Source of the DNA: an uncultured Oscillospiraceae bacterium
Lineage (GTDB): Bacteria > Bacillota > Clostridia > Oscillospirales > Oscillospiraceae
DNA length: 64,000 nt
Direction of reading: 5' to 3'
Assembly: GCA_934591705.1 (NCBI GenBank)
Contig: CAKTPM010000002.1
Location: forward strand, 62,001-126,000
Shown: in pieces, positions 25,350 through 33,108 of the stretch
Numbering within the stretch: position 1 is the stretch's first letter
Layout of the letters: the number at the start of each line of letters is the position of its first letter
Translations under genes and position numbers: made by a program
Notes under the pieces: generated by a model
The model's database searches: none
The model's input: the letters and a program-made list of their open reading frames with translations, nothing else
What the model was told of the DNA's origin: nothing

Positions 25350-27212
25350 TTACTTGTTCTCGCCCTTGTCGTCCTCGTCCACGACCTTGTAGTCGGCGTC
25401 GTAGACATTGCCGTCGGGGCCCGCCTGCTGGCCGCAGCTGCCGCCGCAGTTGGGGTCGCAGCCCTGGTCACCCTGGGGCGCCTGCTGCTGATAGAGCTTC
25501 TCGCTCATCTTGTAGAACAGCTGGGTCAGCTCCTCGGTAGCGGCCTTGATGGCGTCGGTATCCTCGCCCTTGAGGGTCTCCTTGAGCTTGTCGATGCCGG
25601 CCTGGATGGGGGCCTTCTCGCTCTCGGGCACCTTGTCGCCCACCTCGGAGAGGGTCTTTTCCGCCTGGTAGACCATCTGGTCGGCCTGGTTGCGGATCTC
25701 CACCTTCTCCTTGATCTTGGCGTCCTCGGCGGCATACTGCTCGGCCTCCTTGACGGCCTTCTCGATGTCCTCCTTGGACATGTTGGAGGAGGAGGTGATG
25801 GTGATGTGCTGCTCGGTGCCGGTGCCCAGATCCTTGGCGGACACATTCACGATGCCGTTGGCGTCGATATCGAAGGTGACCTCGATCTGAGGCACACCCC
25901 GGCGGGCCGGGGCGATGCCGTCCAGATGGAAGCGGCCCAAGCTCTTGTTGGCAGCGGCCATCTCCCGCTCGCCCTGGAGCACATTGACCTCCACGGAGGT
26001 CTGGTTGTCGGCGGCGGTGGAGAAGATCTGACTCTTCTTCACGGGGATGGTGGTGTTGCGCTCGATGAGGCGGGTGCACACGCCGCCCATGGTCTCAATG
26101 CCCAGGGACAGGGGGGTGACATCCAGCAGCAGCAGACCCTTGACATCGCCGGTGAGCACGCCGGCCTGCAGCGCGGCGCCCATGGCCACGCACTCATCAG
26201 GGTTGATGCCCTTGAAGGGCTCGGAGCCGGTGAAGTTCTTCACGGCCTCCACCACGGCAGGGATACGGCTGGAGCCGCCCACCATCAGCACCTTGGCCAG
26301 ATCGGAGGGCTTGAGGCCGGCGTCGGACATGGCCTGGCGCACAGGGCCCATGGTGGCCTCCACCAGATGGCCGGTGAGCTGGTTGAACTGGGCCCGGGTG
26401 AGCGTCACATCCAGGTGCTTGGGGCCGGTGGCGTCGGCGGTGATATAGGGCAGGTTGATGTTGGAGGTGGTGACGCCGGAGAGCTCGATCTTGGCCTTCT
26501 CGGCGGCCTCCTTCAGGCGCTGCATGGCCACCTTGTCGCCGGAGAGGTCGATGCCGTCGGACTTCTTGAATTCGCCCACCAGGTGGTTCATGATGCACTG
26601 GTCGAAGTCATCGCCGCCCAGACGGTTGTTGCCGGCGGTGGCCAGCACCTCGATGACGCCGTCATCGATCTCCAGGATGGACACATCGAAGGTGCCGCCG
26701 CCCAGGTCGTAGACCATGATCTTCTGGGCCTGCTCCTTATCCACACCGTAGGCCAAGGCGGCGGCGGTGGGCTCGTTGATGATGCGCTTGACCTCCAGGC
26801 CCGCGATCTTGCCGGCATCCTTGGTGGCCTGGCGCTGGGCATCGGTGAAGTAGGCCGGAACGGTGATCACCGCCTCGGTGACGGTGGTGCCCAGATAGGC
26901 CTCTGCGTCGGACTTCAGCTTCTGCAGGATCATGGCGCTGATCTCCTGGGGCGTATACTTCTTGTCGTCAATGGTCACCTTGAAGTCGCTGCCCATCTCG
27001 CGCTTGATGGAGGAGATGGTGCGATCGGGGTTGGTGATGGCCTGGCGCTTTGCCACCTGGCCCACCATGCGCTCGCCGTTCTTGGCAAAGGCCACAACGG
27101 ACGGGGTGGTGCGGTTGCCTTCAGCGTTGGGGATGACGACGGCCTCGCCGCCCTCCATCACTGCCACGCAGGAATTGGTCGTACCAAGATCGATACCGAT
27201 AACTTTAGACAT
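25350..27212 (-). CDS. dnaK: Chaperone protein DnaK (Hsp70)
   Basis: 620 residues: N-terminal ATPase with IGIDLGTTNSCVAVMEGG, VYDLGGGTFDVSIL, then the substrate-binding domain and lid. The disordered C-terminal tail is unusual: after the QQQAP segment it contains CDPNCGGSCG, three cysteines in ten residues, where most DnaK tails have none. ATG at 27212 follows TTAGGAGGC. Controlled by HrcA through the CIRCE element upstream of hrcA; no second CIRCE is seen before dnaK. Confidence 0.98.
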   Translation of the reverse strand: MSKVIGIDLGTTNSCVAVMEGGEAVVIPNAEGNRTTPSVVAFAKNGERMVGQVAKRQAITNPDRTISSIKREMGSDFKVTIDDKKYTPQEISAMILQKLKSDAEAYLGTTVTEAVITVPAYFTDAQRQATKDAGKIAGLEVKRIINEPTAAALAYGVDKEQAQKIMVYDLGGGTFDVSILEIDDGVIEVLATAGNNRLGGDDFDQCIMNHLVGEFKKSDGIDLSGDKVAMQRLKEAAEKAKIELSGVTTSNINLPYITADATGPKHLDVTLTRAQFNQLTGHLVEATMGPVRQAMSDAGLKPSDLAKVLMVGGSSRIPAVVEAVKNFTGSEPFKGINPDECVAMGAALQAGVLTGDVKGLLLLDVTPLSLGIETMGGVCTRLIERNTTIPVKKSQIFSTAADNQTSVEVNVLQGEREMAAANKSLGRFHLDGIAPARRGVPQIEVTFDIDANGIVNVSAKDLGTGTEQHITITSSSNMSKEDIEKAVKEAEQYAAEDAKIKEKVEIRNQADQMVYQAEKTLSEVGDKVPESEKAPIQAGIDKLKETLKGEDTDAIKAATEELTQLFYKMSEKLYQQQAPQGDQGCDPNCGGSCGQQAGPDGNVYDADYKVVDEDDKGENK

Positions 27213-27290
27213 AATGCTTGCCTCCTAAATGCTTATATGAATTCTTTTTTATTTTCTGACTTCTTTTGGTTTTTATCCGAAGGGGCGCCT

Positions 27291-27863
27291 TTAGTTTGCC
27301 ACCTTTACCATGGCAAAGCGCAGCACCTTGTCGCCCATGATAAAGCCCTCCTGGAAGACCTCCGCCACGGTGTTCTCGGCGAGGTTCTCGTCCTCCACAT
27401 GCATCACGGCGTTGTGCCGCTGGGGGTCGAAGGGCTGGCCCACCGCGTCGATGGGCGTGACGCCCTGCTTTTCCAGCACGGCGAGGAACTGCTTGACGAT
27501 CATCTCAAAGCCCTGCTTGTGGGGGTCCTGCTCCGCCAAGCCGTCCGCGGCCCGGCGGAGGTTGTCATAGACCTCCAAAAAGGGGCGGATGGTATCGGCC
27601 TTGGCATCGCCGTAAATGCCCTCCTTTTCCCGGGCGGTGCGCTTGCGGTAATTATCATATTCCGCGCACAGGCGCAGATATTTGTCGTTTTCCTCGGTCA
27701 GAAGCTTTGCCAGCTCCTCGAACTGCTGCATCTGCTCCTTGGTCACGGTGAAGGTCTCCGCCGCGCTCTGGGGCTCGGCCGCCGGGGCCTCCTCCTTCAC
27801 GGGGACGGTCTTTTCCTCCACCGGCTCCTGGGGGGTGGGCTGCTTCTTTTTCTTTTCGCTCAT
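27291..27863 (-). CDS. grpE: Nucleotide exchange factor GrpE
   Basis: 190 residues: a low-complexity Pro/Glu/Lys N-terminal arm, a long coiled coil (about 55-100) and the beta-domain ending with GDKVLRFAMVKVA. It releases ADP from DnaK. The ATG overlaps the hrcA stop (ATGA). Confidence 0.96.
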   Translation of the reverse strand: MSEKKKKQPTPQEPVEEKTVPVKEEAPAAEPQSAAETFTVTKEQMQQFEELAKLLTEENDKYLRLCAEYDNYRKRTAREKEGIYGDAKADTIRPFLEVYDNLRRAADGLAEQDPHKQGFEMIVKQFLAVLEKQGVTPIDAVGQPFDPQRHNAVMHVEDENLAENTVAEVFQEGFIMGDKVLRFAMVKVAN

Positions 27864-28915
27864 GTCTGCTTTTGTTCCTCCTTGGCGGGAAGCTCTCGGG
27901 GCTTCCCGAACATTTGCGTTAAGCTCTCGGCAAAGTAGCTCAGGCGGGCCGCCACGGTGGCGTAATCCATGCGGGTGGGGCCTACCACGCCCACCAGGCC
28001 CCGCATACCGTCGCCGATGTCATAGCTGGCAACCACCACGCTGCTCTCCTTGAGAGCGCTGTTCACATTCTCCGGACCGATGAGGATCTGCATTTGGCTG
28101 CCCTCGGCGGGTGCGGGCAGGTCGCCCTTGTTGTCCACCATGAAGGTCATCAGGTCCTGGGCCTTGTCGATGTCCCGGAACTCCGGAAAGCTCATCAGCT
28201 GGCCGGCGCCGGCGGTGTAGACCTCCCGGCGGCCTGCCTCCCGCAGAAGCTCGCTGGCATAGTCCACCACCCGGTTCACCAGCAAAAACCACTGGCCCTC
28301 CAGCTGCTCGGACAAGCTCATCAAATGCCGGGCCATCTCCTCCGGGGAAATGCCTGCAAAATGGGTGTTCAGCAGGTGGGTCATCTCCGGGAGCTTCTGC
28401 GCTTCAACAGGGAGCTCCAGGCGCTCCAGCTGGCTTTTGACCCGGCTGTCGGAGAGCATCACCACGGCGATGAAGCTCCTCTCGTCCACCGCAATGAGCT
28501 CAAAGCGGCTAACGGTGGCGGCGCTCTTGTGATCCGCCGCCGCATAGGCGGGGTAGTTCACAAGGCGGCTGGCCAGCTGACCGGCCCGGGCCACCACCTG
28601 ATCCATCTGTGCCGGGGGCTGGTGGAGCTCCCGGTTGATGGCGCTGCGCTCATCCTCCGTCAGGGGGCGCTTTTCCATCAGCTCGTTGACATAGAGCCGG
28701 TAGCCCGCCGGGGAGGGGATGCGCCCCGCCGAGGTGTGGGGCTGCTCTAAATAGCCCATGTCGCTGAGATCCGCCAGCTCGTTGCGGATGGTGGCGGAGC
28801 TGATCTTGTCGGGCATCCGCCGGGCAATGGCCTTGGAGCCCACCGGCTCGGCGGACTCGATGTAGCTCTCTACCACGAGCTTCAGTATTTGGCGTTTTCT
28901 CTCGGTGAGCTCCAT
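27860..28915 (-). CDS. hrcA: Heat-inducible transcription repressor HrcA
   Basis: 351 residues with an N-terminal winged helix (KRQILKLVVESYIESAEPVGSKAI) and a GAF-like middle domain. It binds CIRCE and represses the chaperone operon, with activity maintained by GroEL. First gene of the operon, hrcA-grpE-dnaK-dnaJ, starting 15 bp after the CIRCE element. Confidence 0.97.
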   Translation of the reverse strand: MELTERKRQILKLVVESYIESAEPVGSKAIARRMPDKISSATIRNELADLSDMGYLEQPHTSAGRIPSPAGYRLYVNELMEKRPLTEDERSAINRELHQPPAQMDQVVARAGQLASRLVNYPAYAAADHKSAATVSRFELIAVDERSFIAVVMLSDSRVKSQLERLELPVEAQKLPEMTHLLNTHFAGISPEEMARHLMSLSEQLEGQWFLLVNRVVDYASELLREAGRREVYTAGAGQLMSFPEFRDIDKAQDLMTFMVDNKGDLPAPAEGSQMQILIGPENVNSALKESSVVVASYDIGDGMRGLVGVVGPTRMDYATVAARLSYFAESLTQMFGKPRELPAKEEQKQT

Positions 28916-28929
28916 ATCGTTTCTCCTGT

Positions 28930-28956
28930 TAGCACTCCTTTGTCCCGAGTGCTAAA
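28930..28956 (-). promoter_or_regulatory. CIRCE operator (HrcA binding site)
   Basis: A perfect consensus inverted repeat TTAGCACTC-N9-GAGTGCTAA sits between the promoter and hrcA. It autoregulates the whole chaperone operon. Confidence 0.98.
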
Positions 28957-28960
28957 CGCA

Positions 28961-28989
28961 GTGTACCACCGCCGTCAGGGAAAGTCAAT
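28961..28989 (-). promoter_or_regulatory. hrcA operon promoter
   Basis: TTGACT (28984-28989), a 17-nt spacer and TACACT (28961-28966), directly upstream of CIRCE on the minus strand. Confidence 0.8.
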
Positions 28990-29020
28990 AGGCGGTTTTT
29001 GAAGGATTTGTGAACAATAG

Positions 29021-29055
29021 AAAAACGGGAGACCCGCCGGGGCGCGGGCCTCCCT
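29021..29055 (-). terminator. folT terminator
   Basis: GGGAG(A)CCCGC/GCGGG(C)CTCCC-type stem, followed on the minus strand by GTTTTTC. Confidence 0.8.
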
Positions 29056-29078
29056 TTTCCTATACAGTTTGAAAATGC

Positions 29079-29678
29079 TCAAAACCGGATGTACTTGCCG
29101 GGGATCTGCCGGGGGATCCAGCCCATGCGGGTGAGGGTGGGCAGCAGGGCCCCGAAGAGGGCCGCCATCATCAGGATCTGGAAGGGCAGATAGACGGCGT
29201 TCTTCACGGCGCTGGTGGTCATGTAGTAGATATAGCCCTTGCTGTAGAGGATGGCGCTCCACAGGGAGCCCAGGAACACATTCTGCACATTGGTGAGCAC
29301 CTTGGCCAGGATGATGCGCCGCCAGGTGATCTCCGCCCGGTAGAAGCACAGGGCGTAAATGAGGCAGCCCAGCATGGTGGTGAGCATATAGCCGGGGAAA
29401 TAGGGGTAGCCCCCACCGCCTAAGAAAAAGCTCAGGGTGTCCTCCGCAGCGCCGAACACCAGCCCCACCAGGGGGCCGCACACGGTAACGCACAGGACGC
29501 GCGCCAAAAAGGTGACGCTCAAATTCAGGTTCTCCCCCAAGGGGATCTTCACCGTCTTACTGAGGATCATGCAGGCGGCGATCATCAGGGCGCAGAGCAC
29601 CAGATTGCGCACCCTGCCGAATTCCTCGGCGGCGCTTTTCCAATAGCCCTTGGAAAACGGGAAACGATAGATCTGCAT
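29079..29678 (-). CDS. folT: Folate ECF transporter S component FolT
   Basis: 199 residues with about five to six hydrophobic helices and the S-component pattern (ALMIAACMILSKTVKIPLG, GPLVGLVFGAAEDTLSFFLG, YFPGYMLTTMLGCLIYALCFYR). It captures folate and works with a shared ECF energising module (EcfAA'T) that is not in this window. Specificity for folate is supported by the THF riboswitch in its leader. ATG at 29678 follows AAAGGAGG; the open frame further upstream is the riboswitch. Confidence 0.92.
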   Translation of the reverse strand: MQIYRFPFSKGYWKSAAEEFGRVRNLVLCALMIAACMILSKTVKIPLGENLNLSVTFLARVLCVTVCGPLVGLVFGAAEDTLSFFLGGGGYPYFPGYMLTTMLGCLIYALCFYRAEITWRRIILAKVLTNVQNVFLGSLWSAILYSKGYIYYMTTSAVKNAVYLPFQILMMAALFGALLPTLTRMGWIPRQIPGKYIRF

Positions 29679-29686
29679 AAAAAATA

Positions 29687-29833
29687 CCTCCTTTGCGGCA
29701 CGGTGCCGCATAGGAGGGTATAAGGATGCCACTGCCATGCGGCAGCGGGATGCGGGAAGCGCACTGCGCATGGCTTCGTCCGGCGGACAACTCCCCGTCC
29801 CGCCGGCACTTGACACGCGCTTCCCTACTCTGC
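29687..29833 (-). promoter_or_regulatory. Tetrahydrofolate (THF) riboswitch and expression platform of folT
   Basis: The aptamer (29742-29833) has conserved parts in order on the minus strand: CAGAGTAGG, GCGCGTGTCAAGTGCCGG, GGGGAGTTGTC, GACGAAGC, GTGCGCTTCC and CATCCCGCTGC closing the P1 stem. Downstream, ATGCGGCA (+ strand 29704-29711) can pair either with TGCCGCAT at the aptamer's 3' edge (29737-29744) or with TGCCGCA just before the Shine-Dalgarno AAGGAGG (29694-29700). Ligand binding would hold P1 and allow the hairpin next to the SD to form, lowering folT translation. The aptamer assignment is firm; the switching model is inferred from complementarity. Confidence 0.9.
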
Positions 29834-29852
29834 CTTGATCGTTTGTGCCGTC

Positions 29853-29881
29853 AGTATACCCTCTTGGGCCGGAAAAAGCAA
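29853..29881 (-). promoter_or_regulatory. folT promoter
   Basis: TTGCTT (29876-29881), a 17-nt spacer and TATACT (29853-29858), upstream of the riboswitch. Confidence 0.7.
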
Positions 29882-29923
29882 GCCCCTTTTTCCCAAAAAA
29901 GAGTAAAAGCCGCCCCGGCGGCA

Positions 29924-29962
29924 GGTGAAAGGGCCCGCCCCGGCCGCGGCCGGGGTGGGCCC
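29924..29962 (-). terminator. gntR terminator
   Basis: A 15-bp very GC-rich stem, GGGCCC(A/G)CCCCGGCC/GGCCGGGG, followed by TTTCACC on the minus strand. The T tract is short. Confidence 0.6.
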
Positions 29963-29988
29963 TATTTCTCTATTTTCGCCGGGAGGCG

Positions 29989-30765
29989 TCAGTCAATGGT
30001 GCGCATGAAGGACATGCCGGACTTCTGCATCTTCACATCCAGCTTCACCCGGTCGGCCCGGATGTAGCTGCAGGTGTACTCATAGATGCGGCCGTCCTCC
30101 GTGCGGGTCAATCGGCGGTGATAAAAGGCGCTGGCCCCCTCGGGCACCTGCAGCAGGGCGGCGTCGCGGCCCCGGAGGATCACGGCCTCATAGCGCTCCT
30201 CCGCGGAATAGGGGGTGATGCCCACATGGTAGAGGAGACTATAAAAGCTGTGGGTCTCCACCATGTCCCGGGTGAGGTTGGGATAGATGTACTGGGGATA
30301 ATAGCTGGTTTCCAGGATCAGGGGGGCGCCGTCCACATTGCGCACGCGGGTGAAGCAGTAGACCGGCGTGCCGGGCCGCAGCTCCATCTTGCCGCACACC
30401 TCCGCCGGCGCCGCCATCATGGTGAAGTCCACCAGGGTGCTGGAGGGCACCTTGCCCAGGGAGGACACCTCCGTGGTAAAGGAATAGCGCACGCCCCGGT
30501 GGGTGGCACTGGGATCGGAGACAAAGGTGCCCCGGCCCCGCTTGCGGATCACCAGACCCTCATCCTCCAGCTCGCCGATGGCCTGGCGCACCGTGTTGCG
30601 GCTGACGCCCAGGGCCTGACAGAGCTCCGCCTCGCTGGGCAGCAAGCTCCCCACCGGCAGTGCCCCCGTGGAGATGCTGCGCTTGATGATGCCCACCAGC
30701 TGGGTATACAGCGGGATATCGCTGTTCAGCGACAGCCGCTGGGTCAAAATAGGATGTGCGTCCAT
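29989..30765 (-). CDS. GntR-family regulator with UTRA ligand domain
   Basis: 258 residues. The N-terminal winged helix contains LPSEAELCQALGVSRNTVRQAIGELEDEGLV (about 45-75), and the C-terminal UTRA domain is typical of HutC/TreR-type regulators that sense small sugars, sugar phosphates or amines. ATG at 30765 follows GAGGAGG. No transporter or catabolic operon is attached, but a 12-bp motif in its promoter recurs in the gap leader, suggesting gap as a target. Confidence 0.88.
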   Translation of the reverse strand: MDAHPILTQRLSLNSDIPLYTQLVGIIKRSISTGALPVGSLLPSEAELCQALGVSRNTVRQAIGELEDEGLVIRKRGRGTFVSDPSATHRGVRYSFTTEVSSLGKVPSSTLVDFTMMAAPAEVCGKMELRPGTPVYCFTRVRNVDGAPLILETSYYPQYIYPNLTRDMVETHSFYSLLYHVGITPYSAEERYEAVILRGRDAALLQVPEGASAFYHRRLTRTEDGRIYEYTCSYIRADRVKLDVKMQKSGMSFMRTID

Positions 30766-30796
30766 GAAAAACCTCCTCTGCGCCGCGGCAGACCCT

Positions 30797-30837
30797 GTAT
30801 TTGTACCTATCGTACCATACATTCCGGTATTTGTACA
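30797..30837 (-). promoter_or_regulatory. gntR promoter with repeated operator-like motifs
   Basis: On the minus strand TGTACA (30832-30837), a 17-nt spacer and TACGAT (30809-30814). Two copies of GTATTTGTAC (plus strand 30797-30806 and 30827-30836) are spaced by 30 bp and frame the promoter. The spacer contains AATGTATGGTAC (30812-30823, minus), also found in the gap leader. Likely autoregulation. Confidence 0.6.
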
Positions 30838-30890
30838 GATTTCGCGCGGGATTATTTTTTAGGGGATCGGCGGATTCTTTTATATAGCAC

Positions 30891-30914
30891 AACGGCGCCA
30901 CCGCGTGGCGCCGC
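30891..30914 (-). terminator. Hairpin after gap, possible weak terminator
   Basis: A 9-bp stem, CGGCGCCAC/GTGGCGCCG, lies 31 bp past gap. It lacks a good T tract on the minus strand, so termination is uncertain. Confidence 0.4.
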
Positions 30915-30944
30915 TATGCCGGCTCGGTATAATTTGAGGAGGGA

Positions 30945-31955
30945 TCAGTTGTGGTCCACCTTGTACATGTGCTCGATGAGGCACAGCACCTTGTCGGAAT
31001 AGCCGATCTCGTTGTCGTACCAGGACACCACCTTCACGAAGGTGTCGGTGAGGGCGATACCGGCCTTGGCATCGAAGATGGAGGTGCGGGTGTCGCCCAG
31101 GAAGTCGGAGGAGACCATGTCCTCGTCGGTGTAGCCCAGGATACCCTTGAGCTCACCCTCGCTGGCCTTCTTCATGGCGGCGCAGATGTCCTCATACTTG
31201 GCGGGCTTGGCGAGGTTCACGGTGAGGTCCACCACGGACACATCCAGGGTGGGTACACGCATGGACATACCGGTGAGCTTGCCGTTGAGGGCGGGGATGA
31301 CCTTGCCCACGGCCTTGGCGGCGCCGGTGGAGGAGGGGATGATGTTGCCGGAAGCGGCGCGGCCGCCGCGCCAGTCCTTCAGGGACACGCCGTCCACGGT
31401 CTTCTGGGTGGCGGTGGTGGAGTGCACGGTGGTCATCAGGCCGTCGGTGATGCCGAAGTTATCGTGCAGCACCTTGGCGATGGGGGCCAGGCAGTTGGTG
31501 GTGCAGGAGGCATTGGACACGAAGGTCATGTCGGAGGTATAGGCGTTCTCGTTGACGCCGCACACGAACATGGGGGTATCGTCCTTGCTGGGGGCGGACA
31601 TCACCACATGCTTGGCGCCGGCATCGATGTGGGCCTGGGCCTTCTCCTTGGTCAGGAACAGGCCGGTGGACTCGATGACATACTCCGCGCCGATCTCGCC
31701 CCAGGGCAGGTCGGCGGGATTGCGCTCGGCAAACACGGGGATCTCCCGGCCGTTGACCACCAGGGTGCCCTCCTTGCCGGACACCTCGCCGGCGAAGGGG
31801 CCGTGCATGGTGTCATACTTCAGCATGTAGGCCAGATAATCCGCAGGGCACAGGTCGTTGATGCCCACGATCTCGATCTCGGGATGATGCAGGGACATGC
31901 GCATCACCATACGGCCGATACGGCCAAAACCATTGATACCGACTTTAATGCTCAT
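30945..31955 (-). CDS. gap: Glyceraldehyde-3-phosphate dehydrogenase
   Basis: 336 residues with NAD-binding INGFGRIGRMVMR at the N-terminus and the active-site SNASCTTNCLAPIAKVLHD near 150. It oxidises and phosphorylates glyceraldehyde-3-P in glycolysis. ATG at 31955 follows GAGAGGAAG; the frame stays open for hundreds of bases upstream only because of GC-rich antisense sequence. It stands alone, without pgk or tpi next to it. Confidence 0.97.
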   Translation of the reverse strand: MSIKVGINGFGRIGRMVMRMSLHHPEIEIVGINDLCPADYLAYMLKYDTMHGPFAGEVSGKEGTLVVNGREIPVFAERNPADLPWGEIGAEYVIESTGLFLTKEKAQAHIDAGAKHVVMSAPSKDDTPMFVCGVNENAYTSDMTFVSNASCTTNCLAPIAKVLHDNFGITDGLMTTVHSTTATQKTVDGVSLKDWRGGRAASGNIIPSSTGAAKAVGKVIPALNGKLTGMSMRVPTLDVSVVDLTVNLAKPAKYEDICAAMKKASEGELKGILGYTDEDMVSSDFLGDTRTSIFDAKAGIALTDTFVKVVSWYDNEIGYSDKVLCLIEHMYKVDHN

Positions 31956-31979
31956 AAAATCTATCTTCCTCTCAAATGA

Positions 31980-32067
31980 AATGTCTTGATTATAATCGGA
32001 ATGTCTTGAATGTATGGTACATTCTATACTATATGACCCATTATACACAGGTTTTCCCCAATTGCAA
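31980..32067 (-). promoter_or_regulatory. gap promoter and leader repeats
   Basis: Minus-strand TTGCAA (32062-32067), a 16-nt spacer and TATAAT (32040-32045). Just downstream of the start point is the near-palindrome AATGTA-TGG-TACATT (32009-32023), which shares 12 bases with the gntR promoter. Two direct copies of AATGTCTTGA (31980-31989, 32000-32009) follow. Confidence 0.65.
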
Positions 32068-32113
32068 CCCCTGCGGCAAAATTTTTTCTTTTTTGACAGA
32101 AACGGCAAAGTTC

Positions 32114-32141
32114 TTGTATATTTCCCCGGGTATGTTATAAT
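32114..32141 (+). promoter_or_regulatory. Promoter of the HATPase gene
   Basis: TTGTAT (32114-32119), a 16-nt spacer and TATAAT (32136-32141). Confidence 0.6.
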
Positions 32142-32213
32142 GTGGAGGAGAATTATACCGCACATAGGATGCCTGCTCCGGGCAGATGCTATGCGCAGAA
32201 GGGAGGCCGCGCC

Positions 32214-33029
32214 ATGCCGCAGAGGACGGAAGAAGAAAAATATCTCCTGGGGCAGGTGCTGCCCGGCATCGCCGCGCAGCTGCGGGGCCCCATGAACAAC
32301 CTGGCCGCCTCCATGCTCCGGGCGCTGCCGGAGGGGCCCGACGGCCGTCCGACCCGGGATGCCGCCATCATGCAGCAGAGCTATTACCGGCTGCTGCGCC
32401 TGGTGGATCATCTCACCCAGGCGCCGGAGCTTTTGGACGATACGCCGCTGCCCAAGGAGAACACGGAGGTCTGCTCCTTCTTCGGGGACATCTGCCTCCG
32501 GGCCGAGGGGCTCTTTGCCGCCAAGGAGGTAGGGCTGCACTTTCACTGCCAGGAGCCCACGCAGGTGACGGCCCTGAACCGGGACTATACCGCCCGGCTG
32601 ATGTGGAATCTTTTGAGCAACGCCCTGAAGTATTCGCCCCCGGGCGGCACCGTCAGCGTGTCCGTGCGGTTCGCGGCGGAGCAGCTGCTGGTCACCGTGG
32701 CCGATGAAGGCCCGGGCATCCCCCCGGACGAGCTCGGAGAGGTCTTTGACCACTGGCACCGCCAGCAGGAGAGCACCCTCTCCGGCCGTGGCTTCGGCCT
32801 GGGCCTGGCCTTGAGCCGCCACATCGCCCAGCGGCAGGGCGGCCGGCTGCTGCTGGGCAGCCGCCCCCGAGGGGGCACCGCCGTGACCCTGGCCCTGCCC
32901 AGGCAGCTGAGCGCCGCCAACCGGCTCAGCCAGAACAGCTTCGACTATGCCGGGGGGTTCTCCCGGGAGCTTTTAGAGCTCAGCGACGCGCTGCCCTATA
33001 CCGCCTTTTTGGATCCAACGGAGCCCTGA
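32214..33029 (+). CDS. Cytosolic histidine-kinase-like ATPase without a phospho-acceptor His
   Basis: 271 residues, no membrane segment. The ATP-binding domain is complete: N box WNLLSNALKYSPPGG, G1 DEGPGIPP, F/G2 GFGLGLALSRH. In the dimerisation region the H-box position reads IAAQLRGPMNNL, with Ala where SHELRTPL-type kinases have His. A C-terminal tail of about 35 residues follows the ATPase. ATG at 32214 after GGGAGG is chosen because the promoter's start point lies after the earlier in-frame GTG. No response regulator is adjacent. It may bind ATP and regulate a partner without histidine phosphorylation, as anti-sigma or stand-alone HATPases do. Confidence 0.75.
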   Translation: MPQRTEEEKYLLGQVLPGIAAQLRGPMNNLAASMLRALPEGPDGRPTRDAAIMQQSYYRLLRLVDHLTQAPELLDDTPLPKENTEVCSFFGDICLRAEGLFAAKEVGLHFHCQEPTQVTALNRDYTARLMWNLLSNALKYSPPGGTVSVSVRFAAEQLLVTVADEGPGIPPDELGEVFDHWHRQQESTLSGRGFGLGLALSRHIAQRQGGRLLLGSRPRGGTAVTLALPRQLSAANRLSQNSFDYAGGFSRELLELSDALPYTAFLDPTEP

Positions 33030-33036
33030 TCCGGCA

Positions 33037-33063
33037 AGCCCCCCTCCGGGGGGCTGCTTTTTG
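33037..33063 (+). terminator. Terminator of the HATPase gene
   Basis: AGCCCCCC/GGGGGGCT stem with a TCC loop, then GCTTTTT. Confidence 0.75.
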
Positions 33064-33108
33064 CGGCGGCGAGCCGCTTATTCTATCTTGTGCAGGACGG
33101 GAGGACAT

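Noticed and set aside
25806..27938. Plus-strand frame of 710 codons opposite dnaK and grpE.
   Set aside because: Runs across two real genes and their gap, with no SD and shadow-type composition.
30945..32822. gap reading frame extended to 625 codons.
   Set aside because: The extra 289 codons are antisense to the HATPase gene and span two divergent promoters; GAPDH starts at 31955.
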